DNA from: Mycobacterium sp. NBC_00419
GTDB taxonomy: Bacteria > Actinomycetota > Actinomycetes > Mycobacteriales > Mycobacteriaceae
Reading direction: 5' to 3'
DNA: 64,000 nucleotides
NCBI RefSeq assembly: GCF_036023875.1
Contig: NZ_CP107931.1
Location: 496,001-560,000 of the forward strand
The notes under the pieces are model-generated. The model was not told the origin of the DNA, did no database searches, and worked only from the letters and a program-made list of their open reading frames with translations. Shown one piece after another: positions 21,880 to 31,238 of this stretch; within the stretch, counting starts at the first letter, position 1, and each line of letters begins with the position of its first letter. A program made the position numbers and the translations under genes.

Positions 21880-22709
21880 CCCGCGGCCACCACTCCGGTA
21901 CTCAGCAAGGCCATGACGACCAGGGCCAGCACCACCCGATAGCCCACGAACCAATACATCGCGTGGTGGGCGACGAACCGCAGCAACCAGGTGATCGCCG
22001 CGAAGCCGACCACGAAGGCGATGGCGACGGAGACCAGCAGTTGGGCACCCGTGGCGCTCATCCCCTCGGTCACGGGATGGAAGGCGTCCGGCAGCGAGAA
22101 CAGTCCCGACGCCAGGATGGCCGGAATGCCCAGCAGGAAGCCGAATCTCGCGGACAATTCGCGGTCGAGCCCCAGAAACAGACCCGCGCTGATGGTCGAT
22201 CCGGACCGCGACACGCCGGGAACCAGCGCCAGGCATTGCGCGATACCGACCACCAGGCCGTCCCGCCAGGTGAGCTGTTCGATGTGGCGGGTCTGGCGGC
22301 CGAAGTACTCGGCGGCGGCGATCACCGCGGAGAACACCAGCATCGCGGTGGCGATCACCCAGAGGTTGCGCACCTCGCCGCGGATCGCCTCCTTGAACGC
22401 CAGCCCGAGCACGACGATCGGCACCGTGCCGATGATGACGTACCAGCCGAGGCGGTAGTCGGCGTTGTCGCGGTGCGCCTTGACGAACAGCCCGTTGAAC
22501 CAGGCCTTGAGGATCCGCACGATGTCGCGGGCGAAATAGATCAGCACGGCGGCTTCGGTGCCCAACTGGGACACCGCGGTGAACGAGGCGCCGGCATCAC
22601 CGGAGAAGAAGACCCGCGACACGATCGCCAGGTGGCTCGACGACGAGACCGGCAGGAACTCCGTCAGCCCTTGAACGATCGATAAGACGACGACCTGCAA
22701 CCACGACAT
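21876..22709 (-). CDS. uppP: Undecaprenyl-diphosphatase UppP (BacA)
   Basis: A 277-residue polytopic membrane enzyme that dephosphorylates undecaprenyl (or decaprenyl) diphosphate, recycling the lipid carrier for peptidoglycan and arabinogalactan. It carries the [17 protein letters not shown] and [12 protein letters not shown] motifs with catalytic Glu, Ser and Arg. The usual Gly after SSS is Ser here. ATG 22709 gives MSWLQVV like M. tuberculosis UppP. First gene of the uppP-phosphatase pair. Confidence 0.94.
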   Translation of the reverse strand: MSWLQVVVLSIVQGLTEFLPVSSSSHLAIVSRVFFSGDAGASFTAVSQLGTEAAVLIYFARDIVRILKAWFNGLFVKAHRDNADYRLGWYVIIGTVPIVVLGLAFKEAIRGEVRNLWVIATAMLVFSAVIAAAEYFGRQTRHIEQLTWRDGLVVGIAQCLALVPGVSRSGSTISAGLFLGLDRELSARFGFLLGIPAILASGLFSLPDAFHPVTEGMSATGAQLLVSVAIAFVVGFAAITWLLRFVAHHAMYWFVGYRVVLALVVMALLSTGVVAAG

Positions 22710-22755
22710 CGACGCGACTTCCACGCCGCCGACCGTACTGGATGAAGCTGGACTT

Positions 22756-23067
22756 TCAGCGCGCCGGGCGGGGCACCGGCTGCGCGTCGGCGACGGCGTC
22801 GCGAAGCGCGGCGATCAGGCTGCGCTCGTCGTTGATGTCGAAGTCGCCGATGTTGCGGGTGGCCGCGGCAACAACGTCCTCGGCGTGCGGCACCGGGCCG
22901 GCCAGCCGCGGGTGGTAGACCTCGACCACCAACTGGCCGCGGTGCACGTGGAACGAGAAGCTCCGCCCGTCACCGAGGTGGCCGAATCCACTGGCGAACA
23001 GGCCCGTCGAGATGTCCTCGATGGCAAATTCTCGCCCGTCGGACTCGGGAGTCGCAGCCAGCGTCAT
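22756..23067 (-). CDS. Conserved hypothetical protein (Rv2137c-like)
   Basis: A 103-residue soluble protein with repeated short beta-strands ([37 protein letters not shown]) and a helical C-terminus. I do not recognise a domain. The start is unclear: ATG 23067 is chosen, but an in-frame ATG at 23115 (adding MRSCLLHFRNRGYGDL) is possible. It is 46 bases upstream of uppP on the same strand and divergent from lppL, as in M. tuberculosis. Confidence 0.7.
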   Translation of the reverse strand: MTLAATPESDGREFAIEDISTGLFASGFGHLGDGRSFSFHVHRGQLVVEVYHPRLAGPVPHAEDVVAAATRNIGDFDINDERSLIAALRDAVADAQPVPRPAR

Positions 23068-23137
23068 GAGGTCACCATAACCCCGGTTACGGAAATGCAG
23101 TAGACATGACCGCAAACTTGTCTTCTGCGCGGAGACC

Positions 23138-23143
23138 TAGAAT
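23138..23143 (+). promoter_or_regulatory. -10 element (TAGAAT) upstream of lppL
   Basis: TAGAAT is close to the consensus TATAAT. It would give a leader of about 60 bases before ATG 23209. A TTGTCT 14 bases upstream is a poorly spaced -35. Confidence 0.35.
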
Positions 23144-23208
23144 CAGTGATCGACAGAGGGCGACCCAGTCGCTCGATCGTGCACACGTCCGAGGGCTACC
23201 CGTTGCCA

Positions 23209-24240
23209 ATGGTTGTAAACAGCGCTGGTTTGCGCAGGTGTACCGGCGTGTTCCTGACCCTCGCGGTATTGGCTACCGGGTGCTCCTCGAGTCCGCTTGA
23301 CGCGCCTCCGCCCACCATCGAACCCGCGCAAGCCGCCATCTCGCCGCCCCCCGCAACCCCACCCGCCGGGCAGGTCCTGGCGCTGGGGGGCCGCCCGCAG
23401 GCTGCGCTGTTCGACGCCAAGACGGCGTCGCTGGTGGTCTTCACCCCGGCCGCCGACCCGAACACCGCCGCGACGGTGACGGTGTTCGGGCCACCCGGTT
23501 CGCCCCGGGCAGTCCCGCTGGGCGGCCCGGCCTCGTCGATCGCCGGTGACGGGCAGGGCTCGGTCTACCTGTCCAGGCGCGGCGGCTACATCGTGGTCGA
23601 CGTGGCGGCCGGGACCGCCCGGCAGGTCGCCGTCGACGGCCAGGCCGACACCGATTTCACCGCCATCGCCCGGCGGGCCGACGGCCGGTTGGTGCTGGGC
23701 AGCGCGCAGGGCGCCGCCTACACACTGGCCTCGGAGACCGCCGTGGCCGCCAAGGCCGAGATCTTCGCCCGGGTCGACGCGATCGTCACCGAGGGCGACA
23801 CCGCCGTCGTCCTGGACCGCGGGCAGACCTCGGTGACGGCGCTGAACGCCGACGGCAAGGCCCAGCAGGCGCTGCGCGCCGGCGAGGGCGCCACCACGCT
23901 GGCCGCCGATCCGCAGGGGCGCGTGCTGGTCGCCGACACCCGCGGTGGTCAGCTGCTGGTCTTCGGTGTCGATCCGCTGATCGAACGCCAGGCGTATCCG
24001 GTGTCCGGTGCGCCCTATGGGCTGGCCGGATCGCGCGATCTGGTGTGGGTTTCACAAACCGCGGCGAACGTCGTCATTGGTTACGATCTCGCTACTGGAA
24101 TCCCCGTGGAAAAGGTGCGCTACCCGACCGTGCAGCAACCGAACTCGCTGGCCTTCGACGACAAGACCGGCACGCTCTACGTCGTGTCGGGCTCGGGCGC
24201 CGGGGTGCAGGTCATCCGTAACGCCGCCGGTGGCCGATGA
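23209..24240 (+). CDS. lppL: LppL-like lipoprotein with beta-propeller (Rv2138-like)
   Basis: A 343-residue exported protein: signal peptide with lipobox LATGC, a Pro/Ala linker to about residue 55, then repeated blade-like strands of an NHL/YncE-type beta-propeller ([59 protein letters not shown]). It probably sits on the outer face of the membrane as a binding scaffold. Ligand unknown. ATG 23209 fits the signal peptide; an upstream GTG at 23146 would lengthen it by 21 residues. It overlaps the next gene by ATGA. Confidence 0.85.
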   Translation: MVVNSAGLRRCTGVFLTLAVLATGCSSSPLDAPPPTIEPAQAAISPPPATPPAGQVLALGGRPQAALFDAKTASLVVFTPAADPNTAATVTVFGPPGSPRAVPLGGPASSIAGDGQGSVYLSRRGGYIVVDVAAGTARQVAVDGQADTDFTAIARRADGRLVLGSAQGAAYTLASETAVAAKAEIFARVDAIVTEGDTAVVLDRGQTSVTALNADGKAQQALRAGEGATTLAADPQGRVLVADTRGGQLLVFGVDPLIERQAYPVSGAPYGLAGSRDLVWVSQTAANVVIGYDLATGIPVEKVRYPTVQQPNSLAFDDKTGTLYVVSGSGAGVQVIRNAAGGR

Positions 24241-24491
24241 GCAGCGCCCACCGCGGCCGGATGCCCGCCAGCTGGGAGGTCGACCTCTCCGACGACTACG
24301 AGTGGGTTCCGCTGCGGCTGCCGCCGGACGTGACCCGGATCAGCGCGTCGACACGGTTGTCGATCGAGGCCGAGTACCGCGGCTGGGAACTGACCCGGGT
24401 ACGGCTCTACACCGACGGGAGTCGACGAGTCTTATTGCGGCGCAAGAAGATCCGTGTCGACGGCCGCAACGCAGACCAGCCGGACCTGTGA
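24237..24491 (+). CDS. DUF5703-like small protein
   Basis: An 84-residue protein with [43 protein letters not shown] and a basic tail [12 protein letters not shown] recall this pattern as DUF5703, found next to pyrD in mycobacteria; function unknown. The start overlaps lppL (ATGA) and the stop overlaps the pyrD start (TGATG), so lppL, this gene and pyrD form a tight operon. Confidence 0.78.
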   Translation: MSSAHRGRMPASWEVDLSDDYEWVPLRLPPDVTRISASTRLSIEAEYRGWELTRVRLYTDGSRRVLLRRKKIRVDGRNADQPDL

Positions 24492-25555
24492 TGTACTCCG
24501 CGGTGCGGCGGGCACTGTTCCTGGTGCCCCCCGAACGGATCCACACGCTGGTGTTCGCGGCGTTGCGCGCCGCGACGGCCACCGGAGGCGCCCGCAGGCA
24601 GCTGAGCCGCCGGCTCGCTCCGCAGGATCCGGTGTTGGCCAGCACGGTGTTCGGGGTGCGCTTCCCGGGCCCGCTCGGGCTGGCCGCGGGATTCGACAAG
24701 GACGGCGTCGGCCTGCACACCTGGGGTGCACTGGGTTTCGGTTACGCCGAGGTGGGCACAGTGACGGCCGTCCCGCAGCCGGGCAACCCCCAGCCGCGGC
24801 TGTTCCGGCTGGCGCAGGACCGGGCACTGCTGAACCGGATGGGCTTCAACAACCACGGCGCCGGACAACTGGCGTTGCAGCTGGCCCGGCACCAGCCCGA
24901 CGTGCCGATCGGGGTGAACATCGGCAAGTCGAAGGTCACCGAGCCCGAACTGGCCGCCGAGGACTACCGCTCCAGCGCGCGACTGCTCGGCCCGCTGGCC
25001 GCCTATCTGGTGGTCAACGTCAGCTCCCCCAACACCCCGGGGCTGCGCGACCTGCAGGCGGTGGAGTCGCTGCGCCCCATCCTGAGCGCCGTCCTGAGTG
25101 AGACGTCCACACCCGTGCTGGTGAAGATCGCCCCCGACCTGTCCGACGACGACGTCGACGCGGTGGCCGACCTGGCCGTCGAACTCGGGCTGGCAGGCAT
25201 CGTCGCCACCAACACCACGATCTCGCGGGCCGGGCTGCACACCCCCGGCGTCGACGAACTCGGCGCAGGCGGAATCTCCGGACCCCCGGTTGCGCAGCGA
25301 TCGCTGGAGATCCTGCAGCGGCTCTACGGCCGGGTCGGCGAGCGGCTGGTACTCGTCAGCGTCGGCGGTATCGAAACCGCGGACGACGCCTGGGAGCGGA
25401 TCACCGCTGGCGCGTCGCTGCTGCAGGGCTACACCGGCTGGATCTACGGCGGAGGCCTGTGGGCCAAGGACATTCACGACGGCATCGCGCAGCGGCTGCG
25501 TGCCGGGGGGTTCACCTGCTTGAGCGACGCGGTCGGCTCGGCTGCGCGCCAGTAG
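24491..25555 (+). CDS. pyrD: Dihydroorotate dehydrogenase (quinone), class 2
   Basis: A 354-residue membrane-associated FMN enzyme that oxidises dihydroorotate to orotate with quinone, step 4 of pyrimidine synthesis. The N-terminal amphipathic helices ([22 protein letters not shown]) mark class 2. FMN and substrate segments are [34 protein letters not shown] with the catalytic Ser, VKIAPDLSD and SVGGIET. The open frame upstream of 24491 is antisense-free but overlaps lppL and is not the true start. It converges on the baeRF-like gene with a 5-base gap. Confidence 0.95.
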   Translation: MYSAVRRALFLVPPERIHTLVFAALRAATATGGARRQLSRRLAPQDPVLASTVFGVRFPGPLGLAAGFDKDGVGLHTWGALGFGYAEVGTVTAVPQPGNPQPRLFRLAQDRALLNRMGFNNHGAGQLALQLARHQPDVPIGVNIGKSKVTEPELAAEDYRSSARLLGPLAAYLVVNVSSPNTPGLRDLQAVESLRPILSAVLSETSTPVLVKIAPDLSDDDVDAVADLAVELGLAGIVATNTTISRAGLHTPGVDELGAGGISGPPVAQRSLEILQRLYGRVGERLVLVSVGGIETADDAWERITAGASLLQGYTGWIYGGGLWAKDIHDGIAQRLRAGGFTCLSDAVGSAARQ

Positions 25556-25560
25556 GCGTT

Positions 25561-26661
25561 TCACCGTCGGCGCAGCGTCAACGCCAGATGCGTTCCCTCC
25601 GGGAGCTGACCTGGTTCGAGAAGCGCAATCCAACCCCCGCGGCCCAGCACGATCTCGATGAGCTCGTCGACGACGTCGTCGATGACATCTGGATGATCGA
25701 CGTCGTCGGCGGGAATGAGAGTGTCGCCGTCGGGTCCTAGACGCGCAGGGAAGAAGTAGTCCTCTTCGACGGCGAGCAACTCGGGCCTCTCCCACCGGGC
25801 AGCCAGCCACGCGGTGTCGATGTCACGGAGCACCCGCTCGGCGCCGGCGCGCCGCTCGATCAGCTCGAGGGCCTCTTTACTCCGGCTCCGAAGGTAGTCA
25901 CGGAGCACAGGTCGGATCAGATCACTCAAGGCGCCGGCGGGGGTCTTGAGGTGATTGCCCCGGACCACGCCGGCAAGGCGTTCAGTGTTGCGCGAAAGAC
26001 GGAGAAACGTTGTGGCGGTGGGTTCTGCAGCCACGACGACCAGCGGCATCGGGTTGAGGCGAAGTGCGGCGCCGAGACCCCGGTCCACTCGGCGCAGGAA
26101 TTCGGTCTGCGGTTCCGCATTGCGGTTGCCGCGCCTTCCGTCGCTGCGTCGGTGAGCGGGAAAGGCACTGCCGGGCGCGGGCGACAGCGACGATCCGTGG
26201 CCATGCAACAGTCGGGCACTGTCGGCGGACAAGAGCAACGCTGTATGTCGAGGGGAATGCTGCAGAGCACGGACGAGATCACGGGTGGCGAACGTCGGAT
26301 CGACGACACACCGGTCGGCGACGGCGACCGGGAGGGTGATCCGGCACTGGTGTGACGGGCTGACGAACAGAGCCACCGCGCGATCGGCCGGTTCCTGAGC
26401 CGACTGGGCGATCAGTGATGCCAGCGAGTCAAGCAGCTGCTGGCGCTCGGCGATCTGCTCGTCGTCCAACCGCGTCCCGACCTGTGCGCTGAGGTGACGC
26501 AGGGTCACCAGATCGCGCTCGTGCAGCGTTCTTCCGGGTTGGGTGGTGGCCAGTATCGAGATACTCGGGTAGTCGCGCATCGACTGCAGGGCGGTTACCG
26601 CGTCGGCCGTCAGCGGGTCAGCTTGGTTGATCGAACGGATTGCGTTGGGTGCAAAGGTCAT
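25561..26661 (-). CDS. baeRF-type (archaeo-eukaryotic release-factor-like) protein
   Basis: A 366-residue protein resembling the bacterial archaeo-eukaryotic release factor (baeRF) family. It has an N-terminal HxxP-like start (YPSISILATTQPGRT), strands before ALFVSPSHQCR, TALLLSADSARLLHGHG, a middle region PMPLVVVAAEPTATTFL, and an acidic ending before GGWIALLEPGQLPEGTHLALTLRR. These are eRF1/Vms1-like domains; some are proposed to act on stalled ribosomes, but nothing is proven here. ATG 26661 has GGGA 8 bases upstream; an upstream GTG at 26679 lacks an SD. I am moderately sure of the family. Confidence 0.65.
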   Translation of the reverse strand: MTFAPNAIRSINQADPLTADAVTALQSMRDYPSISILATTQPGRTLHERDLVTLRHLSAQVGTRLDDEQIAERQQLLDSLASLIAQSAQEPADRAVALFVSPSHQCRITLPVAVADRCVVDPTFATRDLVRALQHSPRHTALLLSADSARLLHGHGSSLSPAPGSAFPAHRRSDGRRGNRNAEPQTEFLRRVDRGLGAALRLNPMPLVVVAAEPTATTFLRLSRNTERLAGVVRGNHLKTPAGALSDLIRPVLRDYLRSRSKEALELIERRAGAERVLRDIDTAWLAARWERPELLAVEEDYFFPARLGPDGDTLIPADDVDHPDVIDDVVDELIEIVLGRGGWIALLEPGQLPEGTHLALTLRRR

Positions 26662-26873
26662 CGAGAGTTCCCATCCCACGAGCGCACATCAAATTCACGC
26701 TGTCTAGGTTGAGGTCTTCCTCGACCCGTAGGACTATGACGGGCACTTACGCCGGATTCGGATCGGTCCGAACCGTGATGACGACGAAAGTTGAAGGTGA
26801 GGTACTCCCCTCGCCCACCAGAATGGCGAACTGTAATTCGTCTGTCAAGTGTCGTGTTTTCGGTCGACGGCGC

Positions 26874-27404
26874 CTACTTCTGCTCGTAGGTTCCGTGGAT
26901 GACGGCGCGGGCGATCGCGGTCATGAACACGTTGAAGCCCAGGAAAGCGGGGCTGGCGTCCTCGGTGAGCTCCAGCTTCTCCACGTTCAGTGCATGCACG
27001 GCCACGAAGTAGCGGTGGACGCCGTGGCCGGCCGGCGGAGCGGCACCGATGAAGCGGCGCACGCCGGCATCGTTGACCAGGGTCAGCGCGTCACCGGGCA
27101 GCAGCGAGCCGTCGCCGACGCCGGAGGGCAGCTCGGTCGTGGTGGCGGGCAGGTTGGCCACCGCCCAGTGCCAGAAACCCGATGCCGTGGGGGCATCCGG
27201 GTCATAGACGGTGACGGCGAAGCTGCGGGTCTCTTCCGGAAAGCCCGACCAACTGAGCTGGGGTGAGACGTCTTCGCCGCCGGCGCCCATGATCCCGCTG
27301 ACCTGAGCGTTCTTCAGTGGCTTGCCGTCGGTGATGTCGGTACTGGTCAGGGTGAAGCCGGGCAGCTCGGGCAGAAAGTCGTAGGGGTTGTAGTCAAAGG
27401 CCAT
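26874..27404 (-). CDS. YbhB/YbcL-family PEBP-like protein (Rv2140c-like)
   Basis: A 176-residue phosphatidylethanolamine-binding (Raf kinase inhibitor-like) protein. Signature segments are [42 protein letters not shown] and [12 protein letters not shown], which form the anion-binding pocket. The M. tuberculosis counterpart is a soluble PEBP-fold protein. It lies 25 bases downstream of the M20 peptidase on the same strand, so co-transcription is likely. Confidence 0.93.
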   Translation of the reverse strand: MAFDYNPYDFLPELPGFTLTSTDITDGKPLKNAQVSGIMGAGGEDVSPQLSWSGFPEETRSFAVTVYDPDAPTASGFWHWAVANLPATTTELPSGVGDGSLLPGDALTLVNDAGVRRFIGAAPPAGHGVHRYFVAVHALNVEKLELTEDASPAFLGFNVFMTAIARAVIHGTYEQK

Positions 27405-27429
27405 GAAATGCCAGTCCTTTCAGGGTTGG

Positions 27430-28761
27430 TCAGCAGTTTCTCAAGAAGTGTTCGAGCACAGCGACGCCGAACTCCAGCGCGTCGATGGGTACCCGCTCGT
27501 CGACGCCGTGGAACAGCGCCGCAAAGTCCAGTTCCGGCGGCAGTCGCAGCGGTATGAAACCGAAACACCGGATACCAAGGCGAGCAAAGTGTTTGGCGTC
27601 GGTACCGCCGGAGAGCATGTATGGCACGGTCCGGGCTTCCGGGTCCGCGGCGAGCAGCGCCGCGTTCATGGCGCCCACCAATTCACCGTCGAACGCCGTT
27701 TCGTACGAGGGCAATTCGGTGATCCACTCGCGAGTCACGTCCGGGCCGATGATCTCGTCGACTTCCCGCTCGAATGCGGCCTGGCGCCCCGGAACCACGC
27801 GGCAATCGATCACGGCTTCGGCCGTCGCGGGGATCACGTTCGCCTTGTATCCGGCCTTGAGCATCGTGGGATTTGCCGTGTCGCGCAGGGTGGCACCGAC
27901 GATGCGGGCGATCGGACCCAGCTTCGCGATCGCCCCGTCGAGATCAGGGCCGTCGAGGTCGAAGGTGTAGCCGGTCTCCTCGGCAACCGCGGTCAGGAAT
28001 TCCTCGACCGCAGGGTGCACCACGAGCGGGAACTGGTGGCGCCCGAGCCGTGCGACGGCTTCGGCGATCGTCGTCACGGCGTTGTCGTCGTGGATCATCG
28101 AGCCGTGGCCGGCTCGGCCGCGGGCCTTCAGGCGCATCCACAACATGCCCTTTTCGGCGGTTTCGATCAGATAGAGCCGCCGCTCCCCGCCGTCTTGTCG
28201 CGGCACCGTCAGCGAGAAGCCGCCGACCTCACCGATGGCCTCGGTGATGCCGTCGAACAAGTCGGGCCGGTTCTCCACCAGCCACTTGCAACCGTAATTA
28301 CCACCGGCTTCCTCGTCGGCGACGAAGGCGAACACCAGGTCGCGCGGGGGCACGATTCCGGCGCGTTTGAAGTGCCGTGCGACGGCGATCATCATGCCGC
28401 ACATGTCTTTCATGTCGACCGCACCGCGGCCCCAGACATAGCCGTCGGCGATCGCACCGGAGAACGGATGCACGCTCCAGTCCGCGGGTTCGGCGGGCAC
28501 GACGTCGAGGTGGCCGTGGATGAGCACGGCGCCACGGCTCGGGTCCGCCCCGGCGAGGCGGGCGAAGACGTTGCCGCGGCCGGGAGCGCCGGACTCGACG
28601 TATTCGCATGTGTAGCCGACCGCGCTGAGCTGCTCGGCCACCCACAGGGCGCACTCCGCCTCGCCCTTGGTGGTCTCGAGCTCACCGGTGTTGGAGGTAT
28701 CGAAACGGATGAGGGCGCTGACGAGGTCAACCACCTCGTCGACGGGTTGTGTCACAGTCAC
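27430..28761 (-). CDS. M20-family metallopeptidase (Rv2141c-like)
   Basis: A 443-residue zinc hydrolase of the M20/ArgE/DapE family. Catalytic-domain markers are LIHGHLDVVPAEP, GRGAVDMKDMCGMM and the general base in FVADEEAGGNYG; the dimerisation insert holds RAGHGSM. The second metal ligand region is SGGTDAKHFARLGI and the terminal His lies in FHGVDERVP. It probably cleaves an acylated amino acid or dipeptide; annotation as DapE2 in M. tuberculosis is not proof of succinyl-DAP activity. Start is GTG 28761 with AGGAAAG upstream; GTG 28755 is an alternative. Confidence 0.9.
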   Translation of the reverse strand: MTVTQPVDEVVDLVSALIRFDTSNTGELETTKGEAECALWVAEQLSAVGYTCEYVESGAPGRGNVFARLAGADPSRGAVLIHGHLDVVPAEPADWSVHPFSGAIADGYVWGRGAVDMKDMCGMMIAVARHFKRAGIVPPRDLVFAFVADEEAGGNYGCKWLVENRPDLFDGITEAIGEVGGFSLTVPRQDGGERRLYLIETAEKGMLWMRLKARGRAGHGSMIHDDNAVTTIAEAVARLGRHQFPLVVHPAVEEFLTAVAEETGYTFDLDGPDLDGAIAKLGPIARIVGATLRDTANPTMLKAGYKANVIPATAEAVIDCRVVPGRQAAFEREVDEIIGPDVTREWITELPSYETAFDGELVGAMNAALLAADPEARTVPYMLSGGTDAKHFARLGIRCFGFIPLRLPPELDFAALFHGVDERVPIDALEFGVAVLEHFLRNC

Positions 28762-28850
28762 CTTTCCTACCACTGGCGGCGCCGAACCGGCGGTGGGGCA
28801 TCGAGCCAATACCACATGTTTCCCTCCAACCCCTCGCGCAACACGCCGAT

Positions 28851-29558
28851 ATGGGGTTTGATTTACCGGTGACTCCCCGCCTGCCCGCGATCGCGGCGCT
28901 GCTGTGCCTGTTGGTCAGCGGCTGCACCGCCACCACCTCGGGCACCGCGATGTCTGCCGACCACGCTCCGCTGGCGACGCCGGACGCGCTTCCCACCCTG
29001 CTGCTGCCGGCCGGGGACGTCGGCGCGGCCCTGTCGAGCGACGACGTCGTGGTCACCGCGGATGTGACCAAGGCCTGGAACGACAGCGCCCGGCTGGACG
29101 ACGTGAACTGCCTGGCCATCGCGGGTGCCGCCCAGCAGAGCGTGTACGCCAAGAGCGGCTCGACGGCCGTGCACGGACAGGTCTTGCGTGACCCGCCGAC
29201 AGCGCCGGCCTGGTCGCACTTCGCCGTACAGGCCGTGGTGCTGTTCCCGACCGCCCGGGCAGCCGCTGACTTCTTCGCGACCTCGCAGGCGCAGTGGTCG
29301 GGCTGCTCCGATCGCGAACTCACCTACCCCGCGCCGATCGGCCCCGCCCAGGTGTGGTCGGTGGGCCGCCCCAGCACCGATCACGACGTGCTGGCGGTCT
29401 CGCGGGTGCAGATGACCCCGGAGAAATGGTCGTGCCAACGGGCCCTGACCGTGCACAGCAATGTGGCGGTGGACGTCGAAGCGTGCAGCGCCGACGGTCC
29501 AACGTCGGCGGCCTCGGCGATCGCGGGCCAAATCGCCCAGCGCCTGCCCGCGGCCTAG
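28851..29558 (+). CDS. Lipoprotein with PknH-like sensor domain
   Basis: A 235-residue lipoprotein: signal peptide ending LLVSGC, a Thr/Ser-rich spacer, and a domain resembling the extracellular sensor domain of PknH (LLLPAGDVGAALSSDDV, CLAIAGAAQQSVYAKSG, the WSHFAVQAVVLFPTARAAADFF core, and a pair of cysteines near WSGC and WSC). The PknH domain is a ligand-binding fold with two disulfides. Start is ATG 28851; GTG 28869 is a second choice. Neither has a clear SD. It is divergent from the peptidase and followed by tRNA-Leu. Confidence 0.78.
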   Translation: MGFDLPVTPRLPAIAALLCLLVSGCTATTSGTAMSADHAPLATPDALPTLLLPAGDVGAALSSDDVVVTADVTKAWNDSARLDDVNCLAIAGAAQQSVYAKSGSTAVHGQVLRDPPTAPAWSHFAVQAVVLFPTARAAADFFATSQAQWSGCSDRELTYPAPIGPAQVWSVGRPSTDHDVLAVSRVQMTPEKWSCQRALTVHSNVAVDVEACSADGPTSAASAIAGQIAQRLPAA

Positions 29559-29617
29559 TTCCGGTTTGGGACTCGGGTCGTCGATCCGTTAGCCTTAGCT
29601 GCCCCTGCTGGGGCGAT

Positions 29618-29703
29618 GTCCGAGTGGCGGAATGGCAGACGCGCTAGCTTGAGGTGCTAGTGCCCTATTAACGGGCGTGGGGGTTCAAGTCCCCCCTCGG
29701 ACA
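29618..29703 (+). tRNA. tRNA-Leu (anticodon GAG)
   Basis: An 86-base class II tRNA. The acceptor arms GTCCGAG (29618-29624) and CTCGGAC (29696-29702) pair fully, with discriminator A at 29703. The anticodon stem is CTAGC/GCTAG around loop TTGAGGT, giving anticodon GAG for CUC/CUU. A variable arm (TGCCCTATTAACGGGCG) and the T-arm GGGGGTTCAAGTCCCCC follow. The 3' CCA is not encoded. A strong hairpin lies just downstream. Confidence 0.96.
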
Positions 29704-29713
29704 CAGCAGAACG

Positions 29714-29739
29714 GGCCCCGGTAGCCCGGGGCCGTTCTT
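29714..29739 (+). terminator. Intrinsic terminator after tRNA-Leu
   Basis: GGCCCCGG (29714-29721) pairs with CCGGGGCC (29726-29733) around loop TAGC, followed by GTTCTT. An 8-bp GC stem plus a short T-rich tail 10 bases after the tRNA fits an intrinsic terminator. It ends just before the convergent DUF417 gene. Confidence 0.65.
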
Positions 29740-29747
29740 CGTCGCTG

Positions 29748-30242
29748 TCAGCCCCGGCGGGCCGCCTGCAGCGCGTCGCCCAGCGTCCACACCGCGATAC
29801 CGAGCAGCGCGATGTCCTTCACCAGGAACTGACCGGTCGATGACAACGCCGGAAAGCCCCCGGCGGATTCCTCACCGATACCCGGCGTGGTCACCAGAAA
29901 GCTCAGGGTCGCCAGGAACAGACCGATCGCCGAGATGCTGCCGAGCGCCGACACCTTCGGCCACCACGGCTTGAGGGCCAGCAACACCGCAGTGCTCAGC
30001 TCGACCACGCCGAGCACCGCCGAGAACGCCGGCACCGAGAAGACGGTGTAGACCCAGCTCATCAGCGGACTGTTCGCCACCAGGGGCTCGATGCCCTGCG
30101 CCTCGTAGGCAGTGAACTTCAGCGCCCCGATCCAGGCGATCACCACCACCAGCCCGTAGCGAACCGACAGGGCACCGAGGCGCACCAGGGCCGAATTCGG
30201 CTGGCGGACAGGGTGTTCGACGTGGGGCTGGGTGGCAGTCAT
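29748..30242 (-). CDS. DUF417 (YkgB/RclC-like) membrane protein
   Basis: A 164-residue four-helix membrane protein: a helix at GLVVVIAWIGALKF, then SPLMSWVYTVFSVPAFSAVLGVVE, ISAIGLFLATLSFLVTTPG and LVKDIALLGIAVW. The AWIGALKFTAYEAQGIEPLVANSP block is the DUF417 signature. The E. coli relative RclC belongs to the reactive-chlorine response, but its biochemistry is unknown. It faces the small secreted protein at 30414 across a region with a perfect inverted repeat. Confidence 0.82.
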   Translation of the reverse strand: MTATQPHVEHPVRQPNSALVRLGALSVRYGLVVVIAWIGALKFTAYEAQGIEPLVANSPLMSWVYTVFSVPAFSAVLGVVELSTAVLLALKPWWPKVSALGSISAIGLFLATLSFLVTTPGIGEESAGGFPALSSTGQFLVKDIALLGIAVWTLGDALQAARRG

Positions 30243-30307
30243 CGGCGGTGAGCCCTTCAACAGGTAGTGGCGGGGTACATCTGGTGAGTGCTCGGCGAGC
30301 CGGCATC

Positions 30308-30332
30308 CGTTACACCACGCAGGGATGTAACG
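30308..30332. promoter_or_regulatory. Inverted repeat between divergent genes (possible operator)
   Basis: CGTTACA (30308-30314) and TGTAACG (30326-30332) are perfect 7-bp inverted arms 11 bases apart, in the 171-base region between the DUF417 gene and the secreted-protein gene. Half-site centres are about 18 bases apart. It could bind a dimeric regulator of both genes. No regulator is adjacent. Confidence 0.4.
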
Positions 30333-30413
30333 CCGGGGCTCCCGCCACACACCAAGCCTGCGAAACACAATCGTCGCCTCGCCGAGCGAGGCCAGGGACC
30401 CGAGGAACCGCAC

Positions 30414-30722
30414 ATGAAGAAGGTCGTACTCACCGCCGCCATCGCCGGTATGGCACTGGCCACCGCGCTGGTGGCACCCGGGGCGGCCACCGCCATTCCG
30501 CCCAGTGGCTCGGCTGCCGACGTGGTCAAGACCCTGCAGGATCAGGGTTACAGCGTGCAGTTCAACGGCACGGTCCTCGGGCCCCTGGCCCGGTGTTCGG
30601 TCACCGGGGTACACGGCCTGGTCGTCATGATGATGTCGGACGGCACCCTGATGCTGCCGATGGACAAGACCAACCCGGGCGACGTGTTCGTCGACGTGTC
30701 CTGCCCGTCGAGCAACAACTGA
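30414..30722 (+). CDS. Small secreted protein
   Basis: A 102-residue protein with a clear Sec signal peptide (MKKVVLTAAIAGMALATALVAP, cleavage near AATA-IP) and a mature part of about 70 residues holding two cysteines (ARCSVTG, VSCPSS) that probably form one disulfide. It resembles small mycobacterial secreted proteins with a YSVQFNGTVLGPLARCSVTGVHG core. Function unknown. GAGGAA lies 6 bases before ATG 30414. Confidence 0.78.
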   Translation: MKKVVLTAAIAGMALATALVAPGAATAIPPSGSAADVVKTLQDQGYSVQFNGTVLGPLARCSVTGVHGLVVMMMSDGTLMLPMDKTNPGDVFVDVSCPSSNN

Positions 30723-30735
30723 CAACCAGTCGGGA

Positions 30736-31053
30736 CTACTGCTCGAGGGTGAACACCACGTCATACAGCCCCGGATGGGCCTGCCCCAGCGCCGCGTTGC
30801 GGTCGAGGAATCCCGCGCCCCGCAGTGCGTCGATCACAGCCAGCGCAGAGTCGAGATCTTCGCACTGGGCATAGTTGGTTACCCGCGTCCCGTCATGGCT
30901 GCGGTGCACGCTTGCCGAAATCCAGCCGGGCGTCTGACGTGCGAAGCGGGCCGATTCCGCGAGCAGATCGATCAGCGCCTGCTGACCGCCTTCGGCAACG
31001 GTGAAGGTGTTGATCTGGGTGACGAGGTTGCCACCGGTTCGGATGATGGGCAT
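30736..31053 (-). CDS. Antibiotic biosynthesis monooxygenase (ABM)-domain protein
   Basis: A 105-residue dimeric ferredoxin-like-fold protein. The strand-helix pattern VTQINTFTVAEGGQQALIDLLAESARFARQTPGWISASVHRS matches ABM-domain proteins, which include cofactor-free monooxygenases. No catalytic residue can be assigned. AAGGAG lies 7 bases before ATG 31053. It converges on the small secreted protein with a 13-base gap. The 185 bases upstream to the TerC gene contain no gene I can support. Confidence 0.72.
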   Translation of the reverse strand: MPIIRTGGNLVTQINTFTVAEGGQQALIDLLAESARFARQTPGWISASVHRSHDGTRVTNYAQCEDLDSALAVIDALRGAGFLDRNAALGQAHPGLYDVVFTLEQ

Positions 31054-31238
31054 GGACTGCTCCTTTGCTAGTGGGCAGCAGGAGGCAGGCTTGACGACGA
31101 AAGCTCTTGCACGCCAAGCCCACCGGGCACTGCTGCACCGGTGTGCTTGTCGTGGGTCCGCCGAAGCGGTACGGAGCTTCCTTACGGAATGGGCGGGCTT
31201 ACCGGTTGCCGCCCATGGTCCTTTTCGACACCGCCATG

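Noticed and set aside
29618..29703. Prophage attachment at tRNA-Leu
   Set aside because: No integrase, phage gene or duplicate of the tRNA 3' end was found nearby.
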